From: an uncultured Acetatifactor sp.
GTDB taxonomy: Bacteria > Bacillota > Clostridia > Lachnospirales > Lachnospiraceae
DNA length: 64,000 bases
Reading direction: 5' to 3'
NCBI GenBank assembly: GCA_904501885.1
Contig: CAJGCP010000006.1
Coordinates: 1 to 64,000 of the forward strand
Under the pieces are notes generated by a model, which did no database searches, was not told the DNA's origin, and saw only the letters and a list, made by a program, of their open reading frames with translations. Each line of letters begins with the position of its first letter. Positions within the stretch are counted from its first letter, which is position 1. Both the position numbers and the translations under genes were made by a program. Shown here one piece after another: positions 17,101 through 26,334 of this stretch.

Positions 17101-18744
17101 ATGAAACATCGGTTTGCATGGTGGAAACAGCCGGAAAATCGAATGAAATTGGTAAAAGCAGCCATTATGGGGGTACTTCCCCTTTTGTGCTGTCTGGTAT
17201 ATTGCGCATTTCAGGGCCGGGGAATCGGTCAGGTCTATCTGCCCAACTCTGAGTGGAATGACGAATTGTTCTATTTCAAACAGGTAGAGAGTATCGTAAA
17301 TTTCGGATACCCCCAAGGTTTTTTTGGTTTCAATGAAAGTCACGCTTTGAAACTTTCCTTTGCGGCCTGGAGTCCTGTGTTGGTGTTCCCCTGGATTCTT
17401 TGGGGACTGTTGTTTGGCTGGAATTTGATGTCCCCTATTTTATGCAATATTGTTTTGATGATGATCGCTTGTTTTGTATTTGGCTGGCTGGTGAAACCTA
17501 CCTGGAAACAGTTGGGGACCTGGGCAGCGTTGTTTTGTTTATACACCCCTTTTGTACGGTACATGCTTTCCACTATGCCGGAGGTGATTTGCTTTAGCCT
17601 GTTGATTGTTTTCTACGGGTTGGCAATTACCTATCAGCGGGATGAGAGAAAGGGGTATTTGGCAGGTATGTTTGTGCTGGCAGCACTGCTTACCCTGATG
17701 CGCCCTTATCTGTTATTGTTCCTCCTGTTGCCTTCCTACCACCTGATTCGGAAACAGGGCTGGAAGGGTGCGCTGGGAGCGGGGGGCATCTTCGGTGTGG
17801 TGTTGGTGTTGTACTGGGCCATCAAGCATTACTTGGGCGCAGAGTATTTTGCTCCACTATTCTTCACGGACTGGGTGGATGCTTTCTTTACCCAAGGAAT
17901 CTTTGGAGGACTGCGATATACCCTGGGCAAATTGTATTATATGGGGGCGGATTTTGTGCATCATACGGTGCAGGGCTTCCGTACAGGACTTGCCTCCGGG
18001 GCATTCTTTGCAGGATTTTTGGTTTGTATGGGCATTTTGCTGGTACAAAGTGCACGTGATTTGGTGGCATGGTGCAGAGACAGAAAAGACAAAGAAGATA
18101 TCGAAGCAGAGAATAGAAAAGATAACAACGGGACGGCATGCGAAGGTGGAGTTCGCAACGGTCTCATAGCCATAGAGATGCATTTGGCACTTTGCTTTGT
18201 GGCAATGCTGTTTGCACTTTTGTTGATGTACAAACTCACAGAGGGCAGCAAACACCTGTTGACTTTTATGGCAGTGGCGGTGTTTGTAATCCCTATGTTA
18301 AGGACCAGATTTTCTGCAAAGTCCATTTTGCTGGGCGTTACATTTCTATACTTTTACAGTATTATGGCACTGGACCCTTATGATTACCAGGTGCCCTTTA
18401 TGACCGAACAGAGGGCTGAGAGTGTGGAACTTTGGCAACAGGAAACAGCAGAACAAATGGAACTTGTGGCAGAAGGTACGCCGAATTTTGACAATGTGGT
18501 AATCTGGACCTTCAGTGATGTGGTGGAAGGAAATAGTGTCAATACCCAATGGCAGCTTTTGTATGCATTGCCGGAAGGATTTGGAATCAGCTGTTGCATG
18601 CCGGATTATGTAAAGGAAAACTTCGACAACTTGCAGGCGGGATATATCTGTGTGGTGCCGGGAGGCGAAATTGAGCAGATGTGCACGGAAGCAGGGTATG
18701 AGAAAATCGTGGCTGCAGAAAATGCGGTGCTTTATCAAAGGTAG
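17101..18744 (+). CDS. GT-C-like membrane glycosyltransferase
   Basis: A 547-residue polytopic protein with about eleven helices, a first extracytoplasmic loop containing the acidic pair in SEWNDELFYFKQVE, a charged cytoplasmic insert (about residues 325-350, RDRKDKEDIEAENRKDNN) and a soluble C-terminal tail of about 110 residues. Acidic residues in the first loop plus a large external C-terminal domain are general features of GT-C enzymes that use lipid-linked sugars. The start has GAGAGG upstream and lies 23 nt after the GtrB-like gene. It may be the transferase that uses the product of that gene. No acceptor or sugar can be named. Confidence 0.62.
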   Translation: MKHRFAWWKQPENRMKLVKAAIMGVLPLLCCLVYCAFQGRGIGQVYLPNSEWNDELFYFKQVESIVNFGYPQGFFGFNESHALKLSFAAWSPVLVFPWILWGLLFGWNLMSPILCNIVLMMIACFVFGWLVKPTWKQLGTWAALFCLYTPFVRYMLSTMPEVICFSLLIVFYGLAITYQRDERKGYLAGMFVLAALLTLMRPYLLLFLLLPSYHLIRKQGWKGALGAGGIFGVVLVLYWAIKHYLGAEYFAPLFFTDWVDAFFTQGIFGGLRYTLGKLYYMGADFVHHTVQGFRTGLASGAFFAGFLVCMGILLVQSARDLVAWCRDRKDKEDIEAENRKDNNGTACEGGVRNGLIAIEMHLALCFVAMLFALLLMYKLTEGSKHLLTFMAVAVFVIPMLRTRFSAKSILLGVTFLYFYSIMALDPYDYQVPFMTEQRAESVELWQQETAEQMELVAEGTPNFDNVVIWTFSDVVEGNSVNTQWQLLYALPEGFGISCCMPDYVKENFDNLQAGYICVVPGGEIEQMCTEAGYEKIVAAENAVLYQR

Positions 18745-18814
18745 AAGTCGGTAATCGTAGCTCCGGTGATGAGCAGATTGAGTTGAACTTCAGCGGAAAT
18801 GAAAGAGGAAAGAC

Positions 18815-20449
18815 ATGAAAATTGCCTGGACAAAGGAGAAAATTGCATATTTTATTATGTTGTCCGTCACAGCGCTTCTTGGGTATGGATTTCTCATCAC
18901 CCACGGCACTGTGGGCATTGACGATACCCCCTATCACTATTATTTTGACCAAGGCTTAAATGTGGTGGTGGGAAGATGGGTGCTTTTTTTGGTGAATAAA
19001 GTATTTGCCATTGCTGATTTTGCACCCTTTTTTACGGATTTGGCAGGTGTCTTGATTCTGATGGTTGCCGTGTCTGTGTGGATGAAGTTGTTTTATCAGA
19101 TTTGTGGCAGGCAAATCCCCGGTTGGGCGTATATCTTTGGCGGCTCGGTCTTTTTATCTTGCCCCTTAATCAGTGAGGTATATACCTACCACCTTCATAA
19201 TGGAGTGTCTTTGGGATACCTTTTTACAGGGGTTAGCCTGTTATTTTTGGAAAAGTTTTACGAGCATACAGGAGAGAAAAGACACAGAATGGCGTCTGTT
19301 TTTGGGGCCGTTCTTTCTTTGTTTATCGCAGCGGGATGTTATGAGTCCTTTGTGATTGTGTGGCTAGTAGGCGCGATGCTGGTGCTTCTGGCAAAGCGTT
19401 ACGCAGGCGTTTCTTGTGCGGTGTTCAAAAGTCTGCTTGTGATGGCCGGAATCGTGGTGGCGGCAATTCTGTTGCGGGGGCTGATGAGCTTGGCATTGAT
19501 TGGTATCTTCGGATTGCAGGATTTACGGGATCAGGCGGTGCACCGCTCTGTGGCGGAGATGCTGGGATGGATGTTTGAGGCAGATGCCTGGCCGGAATTT
19601 GCCATGGCACTGAAGCGCATGTATGTGCAGTATTTTGCTTTTGGCTATGTGTATTATCCTGTGAAAATATTTGTGTGGACAGGCTTTTTGATGGTTGTAT
19701 GCGGAGTGATTTTTGCCATTATTAAAAAAGACCTTTGGATTTTTTTACTGACGCTGGGAACCTTTGTGGCGGCCTTTCTGTTGGTGGTGATAGAGGGAAG
19801 CGCAACATTGTACCGCTCTGCACAGTTTTTGCCCTTAATCTGTGGATTTGGTGTGTTGCTTTTGGGATATTTACTGAAGAAACTGTCTGCGAAGGTAAGG
19901 TGGTACGGCCTGTGCCGCGGCGTAGCCATTGTTTTGTTGAGTGCTGTTTTGTGGAATCAGTGTGCGGATTTGAACAAATGGTTCTATATGGACTGGATGA
20001 AATATGAGGCGGCCAAGGAAACGGCAGGCAGAATTTATTATGAGTTACGAAACGGATTTGACACATCCAAACCGGTGGTGTTTACCGGAGTTGCAAATCC
20101 TCCTAAGGGAATTATAAATGACGCATATGTCACTTTTTATTCCGAGGAATATTACAAAATTAAGCGTTTGACAGATTGGGTAGATGAGGATCTGCTTTCT
20201 AAATATTTCCGTGAATATGGTGTGTGGGTGGCACAAACGCCGGCGCTTTCTGTTTTGGATTGGGGAATCAATGCCTTTGAGGGTGGAGAAGAAATGCAGC
20301 GGTTTTTCCGTATGCATGGCTATGATTATGTAGTAAATAAGGATAGGGAAGTGTTTGCCGAGGCCAGTGAGCGTTCGATGGAGTGGCCCAAATTCCCTGC
20401 GGAAGGCTCTATACAGGATATGGGGGAATATATTATCGTGCACCTGTAA
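18815..20449 (+). CDS. GtrII-like membrane glucosyltransferase
   Basis: A 544-residue polytopic protein. The N-terminal region follows the GtrII pattern: a first helix, then GIDDTPYHYYFDQGLNVVVGRWVLF, and a later helix with a tyrosine-containing kink (SLFIAAGCYESFVIVWLVG). GtrII-type proteins add glucosyl or similar groups to surface polysaccharide from polyprenyl-phosphate donors. A soluble C-terminal domain of about 140 residues follows the last helix. A related protein lies at 27248. The gene has its own ribosome site (AGAGGAAAG) and a 70-nt gap before it. The next gene has its own promoter. Confidence 0.7.
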   Translation: MKIAWTKEKIAYFIMLSVTALLGYGFLITHGTVGIDDTPYHYYFDQGLNVVVGRWVLFLVNKVFAIADFAPFFTDLAGVLILMVAVSVWMKLFYQICGRQIPGWAYIFGGSVFLSCPLISEVYTYHLHNGVSLGYLFTGVSLLFLEKFYEHTGEKRHRMASVFGAVLSLFIAAGCYESFVIVWLVGAMLVLLAKRYAGVSCAVFKSLLVMAGIVVAAILLRGLMSLALIGIFGLQDLRDQAVHRSVAEMLGWMFEADAWPEFAMALKRMYVQYFAFGYVYYPVKIFVWTGFLMVVCGVIFAIIKKDLWIFLLTLGTFVAAFLLVVIEGSATLYRSAQFLPLICGFGVLLLGYLLKKLSAKVRWYGLCRGVAIVLLSAVLWNQCADLNKWFYMDWMKYEAAKETAGRIYYELRNGFDTSKPVVFTGVANPPKGIINDAYVTFYSEEYYKIKRLTDWVDEDLLSKYFREYGVWVAQTPALSVLDWGINAFEGGEEMQRFFRMHGYDYVVNKDREVFAEASERSMEWPKFPAEGSIQDMGEYIIVHL

Positions 20450-20556
20450 AAAGGTCATATTTTTGAATATATTTTGAATTTGACGGCGGAAATATTACGA
20501 TATTCTTAATTTTTTCTTGTAAATAGAATAGGTTTCCGCTTTGCAAAAAAGATTTA

Positions 20557-20565
20557 TGGTATAAC
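20557..20565 (+). promoter_or_regulatory. Extended -10 promoter upstream of the GT39-like gene
   Basis: TGG followed by TATAAC (20560-20565) gives an extended -10 within the context ATTTATGG, the same as the promoter at 10461. The 138-bp gap also holds a large imperfect stem: GCGGAAA (20486-20492) with TTTCCGC (20533-20539), and an inner TATTCT/AGAATA. Confidence 0.5.
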
Positions 20566-20587
20566 TGAGTATTAGAGGAAGAAAACC

Positions 20588-22396
20588 ATGAAACGACTTA
20601 TGAATAAGGCGAATTTATGGCAGATAGGCGTACTTTTATTGTTGGTGGTTGCATTACTTTTCTTTGTAGGACAGAAGGAAGGCTACCATATGGACGAGGT
20701 GCTGTCCTATCAATTGGCCAATTCTGAATACAATCCGTTTATCATCACCAACAAGCCAGTGGGGCGCTTGGCACAATTTATGTCCGATGAGATACAGGGA
20801 GATACCCTGTGGGAAACTGCGGGAAATTTGTGGCGCACCGCCATGGATGTGGTAAGGAACGGAAGCGGAAGTAAATTAATGCAGAGCAAAGCGGTGGAAT
20901 ACCCGGAAGCAGTTTGGTTTTCCCGTCAACAGTTTGTGGACTATATGACGGTGAATGAAAGTGATGGATTCAATCCTCTTTCTGCCTATCTGGGGGCCCA
21001 GGCTGACACCCATCCGCCGCTATATTATATGGCATTACACACTGCCTGCGCGTTGGTGCCCGGAAGTGCGTCCCCTGTGATTGCAGGATGCTTGAACATA
21101 TTGCTTTTGTTGGGCACCTGTGTGCTGATGATGAAGTTGTTTGGTTATTTGGAGCAAAAAGGGATTTTCTCAAAAAACTGGGGATTGCTTTTGGGAATGG
21201 CAGCAAGCCTACTGTATGGGCTGTCTGCCGGTGGGATTTCCACGGTGCTTTTGGCGAGAATGTACGGGCTGACCACCCTGTTTGCCGTGTGGAGTTTCTA
21301 CCTTCACGTGAAACTTTGTTTCGAGGGCGGGCTCCGAAAAAGATATATTGCCTTGGCAGTTGTTACTGCGGCGGGATTCTTATCCCAGTATTTCTTCGTG
21401 TTTTATTGTATTCCTTTGGCATTGGTGACAGTTGTTCTTCTGGCTGTTTCTCAAAGGAAGAAGGAAATATGGCGATATGTTGCCACAATGGTTGGCGCAG
21501 CCGCATTGGGTGTGGGATGTTTCCCCTTCTGTATTCCGGATTTGTTTTCCAGTACCATGGGGAATTCTGTAACCGGTGGATTTGCCTTCAGCTTAGACCG
21601 GTTCTCTCAGACAGTGTCTGCGATGGCAGGCGTGGGATTGGACGGCTTCTTTGGCAAGCGCATCCTGGGGTATGTGTTGCTGACCCTTATGGTGGTTACC
21701 GTAGTATTGCTGAAACTGCGGAATCGGGCAACAGGGCAGAAAATCCGCTTCGAAACAGCTAAGCTTCCGGAGGGAGAGATCCAACCCGCGGAGCAGGAGG
21801 AGCATGTGGTCAAGGAGAGGGCGATTTTTGCCTGGTTGCTTTTTGCTCCCGTCATTTTAGCATTTCTGTTGATTGCCAATATGACCATTTATTGGATGCC
21901 CCGTTATTTGATGCCTCTGTTTCCCTTCGTGGCTATGTGGATGGCGTTGTGGTTACAACGGTTTTTCGGAGTATGCCAAGGGAAATTGCGCTATTTGATT
22001 TTTGTGCCGGTAATCCTGTTCTGTGTATATCAGTGCGCCACATATTCCGGTGCCGGATTGTACAAGGGATATGAGAAACAGGTGGAACTGGCCAAAGAAT
22101 ATCAGGACCACAGCTGTATTTGTTTTAATGATTTTGTAAGATATTACGAAAATGTACCGGAGTTCATGGAATATGACCGGACGTTGATCACATATTTGTA
22201 TGATTTTGAAATCCGTCAGGATAAGACGGAGTTGGACGCATTGCAGGAGGTCATCGTGCTCCGCAAATCGGAAGTGGATGAAGCGCGAATGTTTCGGGCA
22301 ATGCAGGACAATGGCTTTGTCCTGGAGGAAAAGTTGTTGGATGCTGTGGACAGCCCTTGGGGAGACAGCATTTATCTGTGGAAAAGAAACAATTAG
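20588..22396 (+). CDS. ArnT/PMT-like (GT39/GT83) membrane glycosyltransferase
   Basis: A 602-residue polytopic protein. The first loop has GYHMDEVLSYQLANSEY, with the DE acidic pair expected of GT-C enzymes, and a second loop has QADTHPPLYYMALH, a pattern seen in ArnT and PMT-like proteins (HPPLYY). About eleven helices span residues 10-480, followed by a soluble tail. The best match by style is the family that transfers a sugar from a polyprenyl-phosphate donor to a surface acceptor. It starts a transcript together with the ABC flippase that follows 60 nt later. Confidence 0.78.
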   Translation: MKRLMNKANLWQIGVLLLLVVALLFFVGQKEGYHMDEVLSYQLANSEYNPFIITNKPVGRLAQFMSDEIQGDTLWETAGNLWRTAMDVVRNGSGSKLMQSKAVEYPEAVWFSRQQFVDYMTVNESDGFNPLSAYLGAQADTHPPLYYMALHTACALVPGSASPVIAGCLNILLLLGTCVLMMKLFGYLEQKGIFSKNWGLLLGMAASLLYGLSAGGISTVLLARMYGLTTLFAVWSFYLHVKLCFEGGLRKRYIALAVVTAAGFLSQYFFVFYCIPLALVTVVLLAVSQRKKEIWRYVATMVGAAALGVGCFPFCIPDLFSSTMGNSVTGGFAFSLDRFSQTVSAMAGVGLDGFFGKRILGYVLLTLMVVTVVLLKLRNRATGQKIRFETAKLPEGEIQPAEQEEHVVKERAIFAWLLFAPVILAFLLIANMTIYWMPRYLMPLFPFVAMWMALWLQRFFGVCQGKLRYLIFVPVILFCVYQCATYSGAGLYKGYEKQVELAKEYQDHSCICFNDFVRYYENVPEFMEYDRTLITYLYDFEIRQDKTELDALQEVIVLRKSEVDEARMFRAMQDNGFVLEEKLLDAVDSPWGDSIYLWKRNN

Positions 22397-22456
22397 CGCA
22401 AAGCGCTTTGAATAAAAAGTGATGGAGATCCTTGTTATAGGAAGGAATTGTAAGCA

Positions 22457-24205
22457 ATGCTACACATCTTGAAAAAATTAAATGTATTGTTAGATAAGAA
22501 ACAAAAGCGCGCCATGGTGGGATTGATTTTCCTGATGATTATCGGTGCTGTATTGCAGACCGCCGGTGTCGGTCTGTTGGTGCAGGTGGTCAGCGTGATC
22601 ATCGATGAAAAAGCAGTGGAGAATAATCATATTGTGGGTGTTTTCTACCAGATGCTGGGAAGCAAAAGCTATGAGAGTTTTGCGGTTACTGTAATGGCAC
22701 TTTTGGTGTTGATTTTTGCACTGAAAAATATTTTTCTCTATGTACAGCAGAAATTGACGTTTTCTTTTATCTATACCAATCAATTCAGAACCAGCGAGCG
22801 TATGATGCGTAATTATCTGCGCAGGGGATATGAGTTTTATCTGAATGCGGACACTGCAGTGGTGCAGAGAAGCATTACATCTGATGTGAACAATATGTAT
22901 GCGTTGATTTTGGCTTTGCTTCAGTTGCTTTCCGATGGGGTGCTGAGCTTGTTTGTGGTGGGATATTGTCTGTGGACCAATGGTGTGATGACGGTGCTTT
23001 TGGCTGTGTCCATGCTTTTGGTGATGTGGCTGATTAAGCGTGTGCTGAAGCCCATTATGTCCCAGGCCGGCAAAGACAATCAGGACTATTACAGCAGTTT
23101 GTTTAAGTGGATTTCCCAGACGGTACAAGGCATCAAGGAAGTGAAGATTACCTGCAAGGAGCAGTATTTTGTAAACGAGTATCGCAAATGCGGCAAGGGA
23201 TATGTGGATGCAGTGCAGAAATACAGTCTGTACAATAACATTCCTAAGCTTTTGATAGAGACTGTGTGTATCGCCGTTATGATGGGGTATATGATTGCCT
23301 TGATTTTGAGTGGTGCCGGCACGGAAAATATGTTGGAGGTGATTACCACCTTGGGTGCAGCGGCTTTTGTGCTCTTGCCCTCCGTCAACCGTATCAATAA
23401 CCAAATCAATTCCATCGCCTTTTTTGAACCCTTCTTTATGGGCGTTAGTGACAATTTACAGGACGAGATCGGGGATGCCAAGGTGGATATGACTTTTGCC
23501 ACCGACGAGGAAGAAAAACTGCCTTTGGAACAGGCCATCCGTTTGGAAAATATTGTGTATTCCTACCCCAATTCCGATAAGTTGATTTTCGACCATGCGG
23601 ACCTGGAAATTCCGGTGGGAAGTGCTGTTGGTATTGTGGGCACCTCCGGTGCAGGCAAAAGTACCATTGTGGATATTTTGTTGGGATTGTTACAGGTACA
23701 GGAAGGTACCATTTACGCAGACGGCGTGGATGTGAAGACCCGATATAGAAAATTTTTAAAGAACGTGGGCTATATTCCCCAGATGATTTTTATGCTGGAT
23801 GATACCATCCGTAAAAATGTAGCCTTTGGTGTGGCTGATGATAAAATTGACGAGGAACGCATTTGGGAAGTACTGAAGGAAGCCCAGTTGGATGAATTTG
23901 TGAGAAATCTTCCCGAAGGCTTGGACACCGGCATTGGCGAGAGAGGAATCCGTCTTTCCGGTGGACAGAGACAGCGTATCGGTATCGCAAGAGCATTGTA
24001 TTATGATCCTGAGGTGCTGATTTTGGATGAGGCAACCTCGGCTTTGGACAATGATACGGAGGCGGCCATCATGGATTCTATCAACCGCCTGCATGGTAAA
24101 AAGACTTTGATTATCATTGCACACAGATTACAGACCATTGAAAAGTGCGATATGGTGTATCGGGTGGAGGATGGTCAGGCCACGTTAGTGAACGCACAGG
24201 AATAG
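22457..24205 (+). CDS. ABC transporter with fused permease and ATPase (MsbA/PglK type)
   Basis: A 582-residue half-transporter: six helices in residues 1-330, then an ATPase domain with Walker A (GTSGAGKST, about residue 394), signature LSGGQRQRIGIARAL, Walker B (VLILDEATSALD) and the switch histidine (IIIAHRL). In this setting a lipid-linked oligosaccharide flippase of the PglK type is the most reasonable role. Export of a lipid or peptide is possible. The gene is 13 nt upstream of a GT2 gene. With the Wzx-like protein at 6829 it gives the locus two different flippase candidates. Confidence 0.85.
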   Translation: MLHILKKLNVLLDKKQKRAMVGLIFLMIIGAVLQTAGVGLLVQVVSVIIDEKAVENNHIVGVFYQMLGSKSYESFAVTVMALLVLIFALKNIFLYVQQKLTFSFIYTNQFRTSERMMRNYLRRGYEFYLNADTAVVQRSITSDVNNMYALILALLQLLSDGVLSLFVVGYCLWTNGVMTVLLAVSMLLVMWLIKRVLKPIMSQAGKDNQDYYSSLFKWISQTVQGIKEVKITCKEQYFVNEYRKCGKGYVDAVQKYSLYNNIPKLLIETVCIAVMMGYMIALILSGAGTENMLEVITTLGAAAFVLLPSVNRINNQINSIAFFEPFFMGVSDNLQDEIGDAKVDMTFATDEEEKLPLEQAIRLENIVYSYPNSDKLIFDHADLEIPVGSAVGIVGTSGAGKSTIVDILLGLLQVQEGTIYADGVDVKTRYRKFLKNVGYIPQMIFMLDDTIRKNVAFGVADDKIDEERIWEVLKEAQLDEFVRNLPEGLDTGIGERGIRLSGGQRQRIGIARALYYDPEVLILDEATSALDNDTEAAIMDSINRLHGKKTLIIIAHRLQTIEKCDMVYRVEDGQATLVNAQE

Positions 24206-24217
24206 GACAGGCAGAGC

Positions 24218-25246
24218 ATGAAATTGAGTATTATTGTGCCGGTATATAATATGGCGGCAGACCAAAAACTAAATTTTTGTCTGGATTCACTGGTGGCGCA
24301 GACCATAGGTGACTATGAGATTATTGCCGTGGATGATGCATCCATAGACAATTCTGTGGAAATATTACGGGAATATGAGGCAAAGTACCCCGACAAGATT
24401 CGTGTAGTTGCTTATTCCGAAAACAAGAGACAGGGTGGCGCCAAAAATGAAGGTTTGAAAGTGGCCCGGGGAGAGTGGGTCGGATTTATCGACAGCGATG
24501 ACTGGGTGACACCGGAGTACTACGAAAAGCTGTTAGCCAAGGCAGAAGAAACCGGTGCTGATTTGGTGGGATGCGATTATAGCCTGGTGGATTCCCATAC
24601 CTTTATGGTGGGACGAAAGGCCGTAAACAATACTGCGGACCAGACCGGCGAGTTGGATGTGGAGAAACATAAGAAACTTTTGTTAAATCCCGGTAGCATG
24701 GTGCTGAAGATTTACAAGCACAGTGTCATCAAAGAAAACAATCTGGATTTTCCCGATGGCATTCTCTACGAGGATAATTGTGCGGGCCCCCTTTGGAGTT
24801 TATACTTCAAGCATTTTGAGCGGGTGGAGGAATTTCTGTATTTTTATTATCAGCACACTACCTCTACGGTACATTCCGTTTCTATAGAACGATGTAGGGA
24901 CAGGGTACGTGCGAAGAAAATATTTTATGAAGAATGCAAGAGTAGAGGATTCCTGGAACAATACAAAGAGGAAATCGAGTACCGTATGGCGAGATTTTCC
25001 TATATGACCACACTGTTTTCTTATATGCAGGGTGTGAAGCATCCGAAGTTATCCTTTGTGAAGGAACTGAGGAGAAGTGTTACCGATTATTTCCCGGATT
25101 TTGAACAAAATCCATATTATCAGTCGGAAGTGGATCCCGGGGAGAAAAAGCTGGTAGCAATGCAGGGCAAATCAGCGCTGTTGTTTTATTGGTATTATAG
25201 ATTGCAGCTTCTGGCGCGTAAGGTAAAGTCTGCGAAAAGAAGTTGA
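24218..25246 (+). CDS. Family 2 glycosyltransferase
   Basis: A 342-residue soluble GT-A enzyme. Clear motifs are LSIIVPVYNMA, VDDASIDNS, the KRQGGAKNEGLKVARGEWVGFIDSDDWV block with the DSDD metal site and the PDGILYEDNCAGPLW segment with the usual ED acid. The C-terminal 130 residues are helical and basic, which may bring it to the membrane. It would add a sugar to the lipid-linked repeat unit on the cytoplasmic side. It lies between the ABC flippase and the PseG-like gene with almost no spacing. Confidence 0.88.
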   Translation: MKLSIIVPVYNMAADQKLNFCLDSLVAQTIGDYEIIAVDDASIDNSVEILREYEAKYPDKIRVVAYSENKRQGGAKNEGLKVARGEWVGFIDSDDWVTPEYYEKLLAKAEETGADLVGCDYSLVDSHTFMVGRKAVNNTADQTGELDVEKHKKLLLNPGSMVLKIYKHSVIKENNLDFPDGILYEDNCAGPLWSLYFKHFERVEEFLYFYYQHTTSTVHSVSIERCRDRVRAKKIFYEECKSRGFLEQYKEEIEYRMARFSYMTTLFSYMQGVKHPKLSFVKELRRSVTDYFPDFEQNPYYQSEVDPGEKKLVAMQGKSALLFYWYYRLQLLARKVKSAKRS

Positions 25247-25259
25247 TGTGAGGACGAAG

Positions 25260-26282
25260 ATGATTTGGATTCGTGGGGATGCAAATAAGGATATTGGAAT
25301 GGGGCATGTGATGCGTTGTCTTGCTGTGGCAGAAGCCCTTCGTGACCTGGGACAGGAAGTGTGTTTCGTGGTGGCATCGGAGGATGCAGTGCCTTTGTTA
25401 CAGACAAAGGGATACCCCTTTATCGTACTTTATGCTGATTACCGTCATCCGGAGATGGAACTTCCCCGGTTGGAAGAATTGCTTGCCACCCATAAGCCGG
25501 CGTTGTTTTTGGCAGACGGGTACTTCTTTACATCTGCTTATTATGAAACTGTCAGTAAATATACGAAAGTGGCTTGTTTTGATGATTTGGGACAGGCGGA
25601 CCCCCAAGTAGATTTGCTGATTAATTATAATATTTATGCTTCTGAGGATTGTTACAAAGAACACAATGCGAAGAAATATCTTTGTGGCGCGGCGTTTGTC
25701 CCTTTGCGAAAAGAGTTTTCTCATGTGCCATATCAGGTGTGTGAAAAGGCAACAAAGGTGTTACTGACCACAGGTGGGGCAGATAAATATAACCTGGCAG
25801 GCCAAATATTGGAAGAAGCCATGGGGCATCCGGAGGCGTCTAAGTTAGAGTATTATGTAGTGAGTGGCAGAGCCAATCACCATTTGCCGTCCTTGCAGGC
25901 TTTAGAAAATATGCACGAAAATATCACCCTGTGTGTGGCGGTGGAGCAGATGGCAGAATTGATGAAGTCCTGCGATGTGGCCATGACCGCAGGCGGCTCT
26001 ACCATATATGAGTTGTCTGCAGTGGGCGTTCCTTTTCTTTGTTTTTCCTTTGCAGAAAATCAGCAGAAATTGGTGGAGACCTATGGGGCAAACCATTGGA
26101 CGGATTATGCCGGAAACTATTTGACAGATGGAAATGTAATGATTACAGACCTGACAAAGAAAATTGTGACACTTGCGTCAGATTTCAAGCATAGAAAGCA
26201 ATTGAGTGAAACCCTGCGTGGTCTTGTGGATGGAAATGGGGCTATGAGAATAGCGCAAGCTTTGACCACACTTTGTAAGTGA
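25260..26282 (+). CDS. pseG: PseG-like UDP-sugar hydrolase
   Basis: A 340-residue protein of the PseG family, which removes UDP from UDP-2,4-diacetamido-2,4,6-trideoxy-L-altrose. The N-terminal IWIRGDANKDIGMGHVMRCLAVAEAL carries the GMGHxMR loop with the catalytic-type histidine. The C-terminal half has the MurG-like nucleotide site (AMTAGGSTIYELSAVGVPFL). The ATG at 25260 was chosen because GAGG precedes it; a GTG at 25248 is in frame. PseI and PseF, which would use the released sugar, are not in the window, so the end product is open. The family is clear; its role in this organism is inferred. Confidence 0.85.
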   Translation: MIWIRGDANKDIGMGHVMRCLAVAEALRDLGQEVCFVVASEDAVPLLQTKGYPFIVLYADYRHPEMELPRLEELLATHKPALFLADGYFFTSAYYETVSKYTKVACFDDLGQADPQVDLLINYNIYASEDCYKEHNAKKYLCGAAFVPLRKEFSHVPYQVCEKATKVLLTTGGADKYNLAGQILEEAMGHPEASKLEYYVVSGRANHHLPSLQALENMHENITLCVAVEQMAELMKSCDVAMTAGGSTIYELSAVGVPFLCFSFAENQQKLVETYGANHWTDYAGNYLTDGNVMITDLTKKIVTLASDFKHRKQLSETLRGLVDGNGAMRIAQALTTLCK

Positions 26283-26334
26283 CATGAGAAGGGCAAGGGG
26301 AGAATTGCTGACGAAATAAGAGGGAAAGGGATAT

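Noticed and set aside
20450..20587. Riboswitch or structured leader before the GT39-like gene
   Set aside because: Only a loose long-range stem is visible and no known riboswitch core was recognised; a promoter region explains the gap.
10543..26282. Complete pseudaminic acid biosynthesis cluster
   Set aside because: PseB, PseI and PseF are not present anywhere in the window, so only a partial, possibly different, pathway can be claimed.
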